Assembly: GCF_016587355.1 (NCBI RefSeq)
Contig: NZ_BNJF01000002.1
Coordinates: 62,001 to 126,000, forward strand
Origin: Ktedonospora formicarum
GTDB lineage: Bacteria > Chloroflexota > Ktedonobacteria > Ktedonobacterales > Ktedonobacteraceae
Direction: 5' to 3'
Length of the DNA: 64,000 bases
The position numbers and the translations under genes were made by a program. The notes beneath the pieces were generated by a model. The model was not told the origin of the DNA, did no database searches, and saw nothing but the letters and a program-made list of their open reading frames with translations. Positions 53,280 to 60,658 of this stretch are shown here, piece by piece (position 1 is the stretch's first letter; each line of letters starts with the position of its first letter).

Positions 53280-53513
53280 TCACCACTCCGTGACATCGTC
53301 GAAGGTGCGGTGACCCTTGGGTCCGGAAATCTGATACCACGATTGAGAATCGCCGTACCCCTTCAGGCGCTCGTTCACGACCACGACCTGCCCATCCGAG
53401 AGCAGGTCCCTCTGGCTCGTGGAAGCGATGCGCATGAGCCGATCTTCATCCAGCCCCCTGATCACGTCAAGCGAGAGCGTCGGGATCTGGCTGTCCTCGA
53501 AGTACCCCTGCAT
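53280..53513 (-). CDS. Small soluble protein, unknown function
   Basis: 77 residues, MQGYFEDSQIPTLSLDVIRGL then DEDRLMRIASTSQRDLLSDG, QVVVVNERLKGYGDSQSW and YQISGPKGHRTFDDVTEW. AGGAGG sits 7 bases before ATG 53513 and a perfect terminator follows, so it is very likely expressed. Acidic, no membrane segment, no Cys. GC is higher than in flanking DNA. Not recognised; it lies in an island bounded by imperfect direct repeats. Confidence 0.7.
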   Translation of the reverse strand: MQGYFEDSQIPTLSLDVIRGLDEDRLMRIASTSQRDLLSDGQVVVVNERLKGYGDSQSWYQISGPKGHRTFDDVTEW

Positions 53514-53517
53514 GATC

Positions 53518-54031
53518 GACCTCCTGCGAGGTTATGGAAGGATCCTTGTGACCGCTTCCGAAAACGGATGTCTCAACATACAAGACTTTGTGGACTCGTC
53601 TGAGGAGCACAAAGTATGCCTCAGCCGACTCCGCAGAGTCCAGAAGTTGGTGACTTACCACATCGCCCAGAGCGAATGCTTCGCTAGTTTGGACTCCGCG
53701 CAAGGCGCGATCAGAACAGAAAGCAGCGAAGCGTCTCTCAGACCAAATCAGGCCTTGGAGAGATGAATGTGATGCTCCTTATATTAGCACACTTCACTCG
53801 TGAGTTCCAGGCATCCTCTTTTCTATCATCCTTCGATTAGTGATGGTGAATGCGATGACCTCGTGTAATGCAACGCTCCAGCAACAAGAGAGCACAACCG
53901 CAAATCTCGAAAGACCTCCAAGTCTTAGGGATCTGGATAAACATCCCATCTAAGTGGTGTGTGCTCACAACTCCGACATGATGCCTATCTGTGCATATAC
54001 ATGTGCAGATAGATGACAGAGGATGTCATAT
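53518..54031. other. Gap with repeat copy, no recognised gene
   Basis: Frames of 78 and 115 codons exist on each strand without known motifs; none has a good ribosome site. The right copy of the direct repeat is at 53881-53957. An imperfect dyad CTATCTGTGCA ... TGTGCAGATAG lies at 53985-54012. Confidence 0.5.
53881..53957. repeat. Imperfect direct repeat, right copy
   Basis: Starts CAGCAACAAGA and runs through TCTCGAAAGACCTCC, AAGTCTTAGGGATCTGG and AAACATCCCATCTAAGTGG. Matches 53128-53217 at the same ordered blocks with substitutions and indels. Confidence 0.4.
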
Positions 54032-54073
54032 TCGCTAGAGTACACTTTATTTTCGTGAAGCGTACTCTAGCGA
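54032..54073 (+). promoter_or_regulatory. 12-bp inverted repeat upstream of the LLM gene
   Basis: TCGCTAGAGTAC (54032-54043) and GTACTCTAGCGA (54062-54073), 18-base loop, 19 bases before the ATG. Could be an operator or a 5'-UTR hairpin. Confidence 0.5.
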
Positions 54074-54092
54074 GCAGAAGGGGATTTATCGC

Positions 54093-54851
54093 ATGCGTTT
54101 CGCCTTCAACACTCCAAATATGGGCATCTATGGTGATGTACGCCAAATGGTAGAACTGGCCCGAGAGGCGGAGGAGGCCGGTTGGGATGCCTTCTTCATC
54201 TGGGACCACATTGGATCTGGCCTTGACTGGCCCGCGAACTTTGCCGACCCCTGGATCATGCTCGCCGCGATGGCGATGGCGACAAAGCGTATCAAGCTTG
54301 GGCCTATCGTCACGCCCCTGCCACGCCGCCGTCCCTGGAAAGTCGCTCGCGAGGCAGTCACGCTCGACCACCTCTCGGAAGGTCGCCTGATTCTAGGGGT
54401 GGGCATTGGTAGCGACTTAGCTCGCGAGTTTAGCTGTTTCGGTGAGTTAGGCGACGACCGCTTACATGGGGAGATGCTAGACGAGGGGCTTGAAATCATC
54501 ACACGCCTTTGGAGCGGCGAGGAGTTTAGCTATGAAGGGAAGCACTATCAGCTTAAAAAGGCTTGCTTCAAGCCGACTCCGCTCCAACAACCACGCATTC
54601 CTATCTGGGTCGCAGGAGTCTGGCCCAACAAAAGGCCCTTCCGTCGGGCCGCGCACTTTGACGGGCTTTGCCCTATCGCCAGTAATCGCTCTTTGACGCC
54701 CCAGGATTACCATGATATGCGCGCCTATATGCAGCCTTATCTTACCCGAGGTCAGACATTCGATATCCTTGCCTCGGGCAACACCACGGGCACGGACCGC
54801 CAGCAGGATCGCGATAACGTCCTTCCCTTCGCCGAAGCCGGGGCAACATAG
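54093..54851 (+). CDS. LLM-class (F420/FMN) oxidoreductase, ends at an in-frame TAG
   Basis: 252 residues; AAGGGG 9 bases before ATG. Luciferase-like TIM barrel: MRFAFNTPNMGIYGDVRQMVELAREAEEAGWDAFFIWDHIG, RIKLGPIVTPLPRRRPWKVAREAVTLDHLSEGRLILGVGIG, PRIPIWVAGVWPNKRPFRRAAHFDG. The frame stops at FAEAGAT-TAG; the next codons read WQEGATEKQTFEEVRSRVRI and GPPLL to a TAA at 54927. Family members have ATWW at this place, so TAG replaces a TGG Trp codon. The missing ~26 residues include a conserved helix. Either a recent nonsense mutation or readthrough. F420 versus FMN use cannot be told. Confidence 0.88.
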   Translation: MRFAFNTPNMGIYGDVRQMVELAREAEEAGWDAFFIWDHIGSGLDWPANFADPWIMLAAMAMATKRIKLGPIVTPLPRRRPWKVAREAVTLDHLSEGRLILGVGIGSDLAREFSCFGELGDDRLHGEMLDEGLEIITRLWSGEEFSYEGKHYQLKKACFKPTPLQQPRIPIWVAGVWPNKRPFRRAAHFDGLCPIASNRSLTPQDYHDMRAYMQPYLTRGQTFDILASGNTTGTDRQQDRDNVLPFAEAGAT

Positions 54852-54959
54852 TGGCAGGAAGGCGCTACCGAGAAGCAAACATTCGAGGAGGTTCGCTCCC
54901 GCGTGCGCATAGGTCCACCACTTCTATAATTGTATATGCTGCTATATAGTTTATGTGAT

Positions 54960-54998
54960 AAAAGCAGCCTGCTTATAAACGTCAACCAGGCTGCTTTT
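54960..54998. terminator. Bidirectional terminator, 12-bp stem
   Basis: AAAAGCAGCCTG (54960-54971) and CAGGCTGCTTTT (54987-54998), A/T tracts on both sides. Between the convergent LLM and PQQ-dehydrogenase genes. Confidence 0.8.
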
Positions 54999-55042
54999 CT
55001 AAAACATTTACACACCTAAGATTCATTGTGATGGTTACGCAC

Positions 55043-56233
55043 TCAGGCGGGACCAAGACGAATCAGGCGGTCGTCATCAGCGGTAGGGTTGCCGCGTCCA
55101 TCCTGATTGCTAGTAATGATCCAGAGCGAGCCGTCGGGTGCCTGGGCCACATTACGCAGACGACCAAACTTCCCTTGCAGGAGAGGTTCTTTCTCAAGAA
55201 CATCGCCATTGGGGGAGAAGTGAATGCGCCAGAGTCGCGTCCCGCGTAGGCTAGCCACAAAGAGATCGCCCTCCCACTGAGGGATAGCCCCCTGCTTGAG
55301 GAAGGTCGTGCCACTTGGAGAAGCCTCGCTGGTCGCGAAGGTCACAATCGGGTTGACGAAGCGCGGGTCGTTACCCATGCCCTCTACCTCGGGCCAGCCA
55401 TAGTTCTTGCCCGGCATGATCTTGTTCACCTCATCGAACGCGTTTTGTCCGAATTCGCTTTCGTAGAGTTGGCCCTTGCTATCCCAGGCAAGACCCTGAA
55501 CGTTACGATGCCCATAAGAGTAGACCGCGCTACCCGAGAAGGGGTTATCAGAGGGAATCTTGCCATCAGGGGTTATCCGCAAGATCTTCCCGGCTAACGA
55601 TTGTTTGTTCTGCGAGTTCGGGCGATTGGTCGCGTCTCCGGTTCCGATGTACAGCATGCCATCTGGTCCGAAGGCGATACGTCCGCCATCGTGATTGCCA
55701 GCGACGGGTATCCCTTGCAAGACGACCTGTGGTTGCTCACCCAGGCGGAAACGAACCACACGGTTATCCGTAGCCGTCGAATAGTAGGCATATATCAGTT
55801 TATCATCCTGATATTTAGGAGAGAGAGCGATTCCAAGCAGCCCTCCCTCACCCACACCCGCCTGTGGGATACGCTGCACTTCCTGCGTCTGCCCATTCTT
55901 ATCGACGGTAAGCAAACGCCCGCCACGCTCAGCGAGCAGAGCGCGTCCATCCGGTAGGAAGGCGAGGCTCCACGGAATCGCCAGATGCTTGACCAGCACG
56001 CTCGTCTTGATGTCGACGCTGGTAGGCGCGGTCGTGGCCTTAGAGGTTGGTGAGGCAGTGGTCTGTGTTGTTGGGGTCGGAGTTGATGAAGTCGCGGTGG
56101 TATTGGAAGAGCTACAGGCCGAGAGAAGAAGGGTAATAGCTATGATCAGGAGTGTCCAGGGTGCGCGCGAGTCGCGGCGGCCCCGATGGCGTCCAACTTC
56201 GCTAGAATGGTTAATAGTCTTTCCTACTAGCAT
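55043..56233 (-). CDS. PQQ-dependent aldose/sorbosone dehydrogenase-like lipoprotein
   Basis: 396 residues from ATG 56233 (AAGGAG 8 bases upstream). Signal with lipobox LSAC (LLIIAITLLLSACSS), a Thr/Ser/Pro linker, then a six-bladed propeller of the GSDH family: LAIPWSLAFLPDGRALLAERGG, GEGGLLGIALSPKY, GNHDGGRIAFGPDGMLYIGTGDA (catalytic His), YSYGHRNVQGLAWD, WPEVEG and WIITSNQDGRGNP. PQQ and Ca2+ ligands of soluble glucose dehydrogenases appear present. It oxidises sugars outside the membrane, passing electrons to the chain; substrate not determined. Confidence 0.9.
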   Translation of the reverse strand: MLVGKTINHSSEVGRHRGRRDSRAPWTLLIIAITLLLSACSSSNTTATSSTPTPTTQTTASPTSKATTAPTSVDIKTSVLVKHLAIPWSLAFLPDGRALLAERGGRLLTVDKNGQTQEVQRIPQAGVGEGGLLGIALSPKYQDDKLIYAYYSTATDNRVVRFRLGEQPQVVLQGIPVAGNHDGGRIAFGPDGMLYIGTGDATNRPNSQNKQSLAGKILRITPDGKIPSDNPFSGSAVYSYGHRNVQGLAWDSKGQLYESEFGQNAFDEVNKIMPGKNYGWPEVEGMGNDPRFVNPIVTFATSEASPSGTTFLKQGAIPQWEGDLFVASLRGTRLWRIHFSPNGDVLEKEPLLQGKFGRLRNVAQAPDGSLWIITSNQDGRGNPTADDDRLIRLGPA

Positions 56234-56453
56234 AAGCGCTCTCCTTGCTACAAGTTGTGATTGCTCCTCACTATAGCATACGCGAGATGCGTCAGGTATC
56301 CAACTATATAGCAAAAAGGTTCATACCATTTCATTGATCCACAAGAATTCTTCACCACCTGAGATGCTGAAAGGAGCAAGGAGAAGCTCAAGCGTTGCCC
56401 ATGTACCCAAAAAGAAGCAACATCTCCGCGTTCAAGCGCTTGGTATGTGAATC

Positions 56454-56495
56454 AGAAGACCATGGCAGGTGCGTTTGCACCTGCCATGGTCTTCT
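56454..56495 (-). terminator. Perfect 19-bp hairpin after the hydrolase gene
   Basis: AGAAGACCATGGCAGGTGC (56454-56472) and its exact complement (56477-56495) with loop GTTT. 39 bases past the alpha/beta hydrolase stop. The sequence is palindromic enough to act in both directions. Confidence 0.75.
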
Positions 56496-56533
56496 AAGCT
56501 ACGCGAGCTATACAAGAAGAGTAGGCATCAATA

Positions 56534-57322
56534 TCAAGTAAAAAACGCTCTTAGCATAGGTACCAGCGCTTGCGCGTTCACCTCATGGTTCTGACCTTGC
56601 AGAGTGCGCTGCTTGGCGTTAGGAATACTACTTGCAAGCGTCATAGCTGTGATATGCATAAAAGGGTAGCTCTCGGAACCATCCATAATCAGTGTCGGGA
56701 TAGTTACCCTGGCCGCCTTCTCAACTGGAACCGAAGCATCTTCACCCAGGATAGTAGCATCGTAGGCCATAGTAGGAGCCACCGCTTCCCACATTCGCCA
56801 CATAGGATACTGATGCATCCCTCCAAGATGCTCGGCAGGCACCCCTAATAGAGTCATAAAAAGGCCCACAGCGTCACCTCGCCGATCAGCCGCCAGTGCC
56901 TCCGCAAGCTGCGCTCTGAACCCTCTCCAGGCTTGCCTTGCGTCTTCATCTGAATTGTATGGTGGCTCGTACATACCCAGTTTGTGTACCTTGCCAGCAA
57001 GCTTGATGGCCGCCTCCAGGGCAAGAGCCGCGCCAGAAGAGATCCCGAAGAGAAATGCCGACCCGCCCGCGTATGCGATGAGGGCTGCAATATCTTCTAT
57101 TTCGCGCTCAACGGCGTATGGCAGTGTATCCGTGCTATCGCCCCTTCCCCGGCGATCATAGTGAAACACCGTGAAGTGCTCAGCCAATTGCGGTGCCAGT
57201 TGCGAGGTCTCAGATTCCATCGCTCGTTGCTCGAAAATACCGGGAACGAGGATGACTACCGGTCCCTGACCCAACTGATCGAAAGCTATACTGGTGCCGT
57301 CAGCAGACTGGACATGTTTCAT
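56534..57322 (-). CDS. Alpha/beta hydrolase
   Basis: 262 residues. VVILVPGIFEQRAMES (oxyanion loop), HYDRRGRGDSTDT, nucleophile Ser in FGISSGAALALEAA, acid Asp in PTLIMDGSES, His in QGQNHEVNAQ. The set is the usual esterase/haloperoxidase-type core. Start ATG overlaps the preceding SRPBCC stop by 4 bases (57319-57322), so translation is coupled. Third gene of the ArsR operon. Substrate unknown. Confidence 0.9.
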   Translation of the reverse strand: MKHVQSADGTSIAFDQLGQGPVVILVPGIFEQRAMESETSQLAPQLAEHFTVFHYDRRGRGDSTDTLPYAVEREIEDIAALIAYAGGSAFLFGISSGAALALEAAIKLAGKVHKLGMYEPPYNSDEDARQAWRGFRAQLAEALAADRRGDAVGLFMTLLGVPAEHLGGMHQYPMWRMWEAVAPTMAYDATILGEDASVPVEKAARVTIPTLIMDGSESYPFMHITAMTLASSIPNAKQRTLQGQNHEVNAQALVPMLRAFFT

Positions 57323-57813
57323 TGCGTTACTAACCTTTTCAAAAGGTCATCAAGGCGCTCATAGGAGTCCTGGGTTCCATCTTCCATTCCACTCTGAAGC
57401 ATTCCATCGCGGTCGGTGACTGACTGAAAAACGGATTGAGATGTGAGCCTGGTTCTGTTATCGGGTAGATCTTCAAAGCGTAGGGTCTCAAGGCAGACAT
57501 GTCCCTTTTCAGGCAACCCTTCAAACTCAAAGGTATTAATAATGAGTTCAGGTGCAAGCACTTCATGATACACGCCATGAAAGGCATACACCCCACCATT
57601 CTCGTCTGTATTCAGGTAGCGCCACTTACCATTAGGCTCCGGCTCAAAGGACTCCAGGGTCAGATTTACTTGCCGTGGTCCAAGCCACTGAACATATAAT
57701 TCGGGATCGGTGAAGGCTCGGAAGACAAGCTCGCGTGGCGCGTCGAATTCGCGCACAATCTGAATTTCTTGTCTCCCTGGTTCCGCGATGACTGTCGTTT
57801 TATTCGCTGTCAT
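57319..57813 (-). CDS. SRPBCC (AHSA1-like) protein
   Basis: 164 residues with the helix-grip fold: IVREFDAPRELVFRAFTDPELYVQWLGP, NGKWRYLNTDENGGVYAFHGVYHEV, FEDLPDNRTRLTSQSVF and the C-terminal helix MEDGTQDSYERLDDLLKRL. AHSA1-type SRPBCC genes typically follow ArsR genes, as here. It overlaps the ArsR stop by 4 bases (57810-57813) and the hydrolase start by 4. Ligand unknown. Confidence 0.9.
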   Translation of the reverse strand: MTANKTTVIAEPGRQEIQIVREFDAPRELVFRAFTDPELYVQWLGPRQVNLTLESFEPEPNGKWRYLNTDENGGVYAFHGVYHEVLAPELIINTFEFEGLPEKGHVCLETLRFEDLPDNRTRLTSQSVFQSVTDRDGMLQSGMEDGTQDSYERLDDLLKRLVTQ

Positions 57814-58154
57814 TGTGTTGCTTCTCCTCTTCTTCTTTGCGCTTCTTTCGCTTTTTCCTTTTCGAGAACTTCATCCAGCGCCTCAAAGCGCTCGCTCCAC
57901 CTCTGCCTGGTCCGTTGAACCCACTCTTCAAATTGAGAGAGAGTTTGTGGATTGAGGCGGTATACGTGTTTTTGGGCGCGCTTCTCCATCTCCACTAGTT
58001 TGGCTTCGCGTAGGACCTTGAGGTGCTGCGAAATCGCCTGTGGGCTGACCGAAAAATGCTCATAAATCGCGGTGGCGGTTAACTCGCCATTGCTTGCAAG
58101 AAGTTCCAGAATGGTCCTTCTTGTCGGGTCCGCTAAAGCGACGAACGTGTCCAT
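57810..58154 (-). CDS. ArsR-family repressor, leaderless
   Basis: 114 residues from ATG 58154 (MDTFVALADPTRRTILELLASNGELT). Winged helix with TATAIYEHFSVSPQAISQHLKVLREAKLVEMEKRAQKHVYRLN; no metal-binding Cys, so the ligand is organic. A perfect TATAAT ends 6 bases before this ATG, so the transcript probably starts on the initiation codon; an ATG 6 codons upstream lies before the -10 box. The operon continues with SRPBCC and hydrolase genes through 4-base overlaps. Confidence 0.9.
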   Translation of the reverse strand: MDTFVALADPTRRTILELLASNGELTATAIYEHFSVSPQAISQHLKVLREAKLVEMEKRAQKHVYRLNPQTLSQFEEWVQRTRQRWSERFEALDEVLEKEKAKEAQRRRGEATQ

Positions 58155-58160
58155 GTCAAT

Positions 58161-58189
58161 ATTATAAACCATTCACTTAATTAAGTCAA
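58161..58189 (-). promoter_or_regulatory. Consensus promoter with operator, ArsR operon
   Basis: TTGACT (58189-58184), 17-bp spacer, TATAAT (58166-58161). The palindrome ACTTAATTAAGT (58186-58175) overlaps the -35 and spacer, a likely site for the ArsR repressor. The +1 would fall on or next to the ATG at 58154. Confidence 0.8.
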
Positions 58190-58267
58190 TGCTTAAATAA
58201 CATGCCGACCTATAGCAATGACCAGTTCAATCCAGACATTGACAGATTGTTTTATTGATTGTACACT

Positions 58268-58283
58268 GTTTAACGTATTGAAC
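58268..58283. promoter_or_regulatory. Dyad upstream of the HTH-MurA gene
   Basis: GTTTAACGTATTGAAC has matched half sites GTTxAA and TTxAAC, 23 bases before the ATG. Could be bound by the XRE domain of the gene product; speculative. Confidence 0.3.
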
Positions 58284-58305
58284 AAAGAAGAAGAGGTAAT
58301 GACAA

Positions 58306-59811
58306 ATGGGAAGCATGTTAGATACGCAACAATTAGCGGCGCTGCTGCGCGCCCGGCGTGGTGAGCGCGGCTTACGCGATATCGCACAGGAGATCGGGAA
58401 TGTCAGCCCGGCGACGCTTTCGCGCATCGAGAACGGGAAAATGCTGGATGTTGAGACCTTCCTGCGTGTTTGCGACTGGCTTGATGCCAATCCGCAAGAG
58501 TTTATCAAGGAGTCACCACAGGGGGTACTGAACAGTCAGGCCCTACACTATCGTATCGAGGGTGGGCAACGCCTGGAGGGCTCGGTCGTAGTGCAGGGCG
58601 CGAAGAATGCTGCCTTACCAATTATTGCCGCTTCCCTGCTCGTCGCAAGGGGTCAGACTATCCTGCGCAACGTGCCGCTCATCCGAGATGTTTTCGCGGC
58701 TATCGAGTTGGCGCGCTCGCTAGGAGCAAAGGTTACGCTACACGAAGAGGATCAGGTGCTCGTCATTGACGCATCAAACCTGCACTCCAGCGAGCTCTCG
58801 CAGGAATTGACAGGCCAGTTCCGCGCTTCGGTGCTCTTCCTGGCTCCCTTGCTCCAACGCATGGAGAAGGTTTCTATCGAGGCTGTAGGCGGTTGTAGCC
58901 TGGGTAAGCGGAGCCTTGACTTCCATTATCGCGGTTTCGCCCGCCTGGGTGCGATCCTCACCGAGAATGGGCGGCATCTTGAGATGAGCCGCGCGGGAAA
59001 CCTGCATGGGAACTACCTCTACCTTGATACCCCAAGCCATACCGGGACCGAGAATCTGATGGTCGCAGCCTGCCTGGCACAAGGCACGACGACCATTGAG
59101 AACGCCGCCCAGGAGCCTGAGATCGCGGATGTCGCTAATTTCCTCAATCTGATGGGGGCGCGTATTAGCGGCATTGGGACTGGTGTTCTTCACATTGAGG
59201 GAGTCTCAGAGCTCTCTGGTGTGGAATATACCATTATGCCTGACCGGATTGATGCCGGTACGTTCGCCATGCTGGCGGCTGCGACACGGGGCGAGATTTC
59301 GCTGGTGGGAGCACAACTGCATCACTTCGGGGTAGCGCGCGCCAAGCTAGAACAGATGGGCGTGGAATTTGAGCAGGACGGGCCAGTCATCCATGTGCGC
59401 AGCCATGAGACACTGCGCCCGATCAACGTGACGACTTGGCCTTATCCAGGCTTCGCGACTGACCTGCAACCACAGATAATGGCGCTCGCGGCCCTGGCCT
59501 CTGGCACCTCCTATATCCGTGAGACCATCTTTGATAAGCGCTTCGCCGCCGTCCCTGAGCTGGTCAAAATGGGCGCGAACATCACACTTGATGGAGAGGC
59601 GGCGGTCGTGAAGGGACCCGCTCACATCACTGGTAGCACCGTCACGGCGCATGATCTGCGCGCCGGGCTGGCCCTGGTCCTCGCGGGCGCGGTCGCCGAG
59701 GGTGAGACCATCATCGAGAACGCAAGCATGATTGAGCGTGGCTGTAGCGCGGTCATGCGCCGCTTCTCTCAGCTTGGCCTGACAATCTCTGAAGAGCGTG
59801 GGAACCTATAA
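58306..59811 (+). CDS. MurA-family enolpyruvyl transferase with fused XRE helix-turn-helix
   Basis: 501 residues. Residues 7-70 are an XRE/Cro helix-turn-helix (LAALLRARRGERGLRDIAQEIGNVSPATLSRIENGKMLDVETFLRVCDWL). Residues 80-500 are a complete UDP-GlcNAc 1-carboxyvinyltransferase: K100-N101 in GAKNAALPI, R173, the attacking C197 in GGCSLGKRS (the fosfomycin target), R202, DRIDAGTF with D313, FATDLQ with D386 and KRFAAVPEL with R412. All MurA active-site residues I know are kept. MurA adds enolpyruvate to UDP-GlcNAc in the first step of peptidoglycan synthesis. The fused DNA-binding domain is unusual and suggests a metabolite-linked regulator or self-regulating enzyme. Followed by a methyltransferase gene. 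Confidence 0.93.
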   Translation: MGSMLDTQQLAALLRARRGERGLRDIAQEIGNVSPATLSRIENGKMLDVETFLRVCDWLDANPQEFIKESPQGVLNSQALHYRIEGGQRLEGSVVVQGAKNAALPIIAASLLVARGQTILRNVPLIRDVFAAIELARSLGAKVTLHEEDQVLVIDASNLHSSELSQELTGQFRASVLFLAPLLQRMEKVSIEAVGGCSLGKRSLDFHYRGFARLGAILTENGRHLEMSRAGNLHGNYLYLDTPSHTGTENLMVAACLAQGTTTIENAAQEPEIADVANFLNLMGARISGIGTGVLHIEGVSELSGVEYTIMPDRIDAGTFAMLAAATRGEISLVGAQLHHFGVARAKLEQMGVEFEQDGPVIHVRSHETLRPINVTTWPYPGFATDLQPQIMALAALASGTSYIRETIFDKRFAAVPELVKMGANITLDGEAAVVKGPAHITGSTVTAHDLRAGLALVLAGAVAEGETIIENASMIERGCSAVMRRFSQLGLTISEERGNL

Positions 59812-59838
59812 TCCAGCTTACGACTACGCATTAAAGCC

Positions 59839-59870
59839 ATATGTAGGCGCTCAGCTTGAGCGAGCGCCTT
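59839..59870 (+). repeat. TATGTAGG intergenic hairpin, copy near 59.8 kb
   Basis: ATGTAGGCGCTCAGCTT then GAGCGAGCGCCT; stem 59845-59852 with 59862-59869. It lies 30 bases after the MurA stop. Twin of the 29.6-kb copy. Confidence 0.75.
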
Positions 59871-59900
59871 CCCCACACGTCCGAAGAAGGGAAGGAAACC

Positions 59901-60581
59901 ATGAACGTTGTACAGATGAATGAAGAGGGGCGAGCATACATCAATCGCGAGCTTGAGGCTCGTTTCGCGCCGGAGGATGATATCCTGCGGGCGGCGGTCA
60001 ACAGAATAGTGGCTGCGCACGCGCCTACCATGCAGATATCCCCCTTGCAAGGCAAGCTCTTCCAGGTGCTAGCCCTGACGTGCGATGCGCACAAGATTCT
60101 GGAGATTGGTAGTATGGCGGGCTATTCTGGTATCTGGCTGGCACGCGCACTACCAGATGACGGAAAGCTTATTTCATTAGAGGTTGATCCCAAATATGCT
60201 GAGATGGCATGTGCGGCCCTGGCTGACGCGGGACTAAGCGAGCGAGCTGAGGTGCGTGTTGGCGCGGCCCTCGACCTACTGCCGACATTAGCATCCGAAG
60301 CGCCCTTTGACATGGTCTTCATCGATGCCGATAAGGTGAATAATCCACACTATCTCGATTGGTCGCTGCGCTTCACTCGACCCGGTTCGCTCATCATCGC
60401 CGACAATATCGTCCGCGCTGGTCGCGCGTTCCAGACTCCACCTCCCGACGAAAGTTCTTCCGGGGTCGCGGCTTACACACAACGCATCCTTGAGCATCCA
60501 AAGCTTGTCAGTGTCGCTCTCCCCTGGGATGATTCCGGCAACGGCCTCGATGGCTTCTCCATCTCGGTCGTGCGGGAATAG
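59901..60581 (+). CDS. CCoAOMT-type O-methyltransferase
   Basis: 226 residues from ATG 59901 (AAGGAAACC before it). SAM-binding core: KILEIGSMAGYSGIWLARALPDDGKLISLEVDP, ALDLLPTLASEAPFDMVFIDADKVNNPHYLDWSLRFTRPGSLIIADN. This matches the caffeoyl-CoA/catechol O-methyltransferase family; the D in FIDADK and DN in IADN bind the metal. Substrate unknown, probably a catechol-type compound. It stands between the MurA-like gene and a 29-bp hairpin. Confidence 0.9.
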   Translation: MNVVQMNEEGRAYINRELEARFAPEDDILRAAVNRIVAAHAPTMQISPLQGKLFQVLALTCDAHKILEIGSMAGYSGIWLARALPDDGKLISLEVDPKYAEMACAALADAGLSERAEVRVGAALDLLPTLASEAPFDMVFIDADKVNNPHYLDWSLRFTRPGSLIIADNIVRAGRAFQTPPPDESSSGVAAYTQRILEHPKLVSVALPWDDSGNGLDGFSISVVRE

Positions 60582-60592
60582 ACAGAAGAGAG

Positions 60593-60652
60593 ATAAGGAG
60601 CCGAACTGAACAGTGTTTGGAACTCCAAACACTGTTCAGTTCGGCTCCTTAT
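60593..60652. terminator. Perfect 29-bp hairpin between convergent genes
   Basis: Arms 60593-60621 and 60624-60652 are exact complements with only a 2-base centre. It follows the O-methyltransferase and precedes the 3' end of the next gene, so it ends both transcripts. Confidence 0.75.
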
Positions 60653-60658
60653 GCCTGA

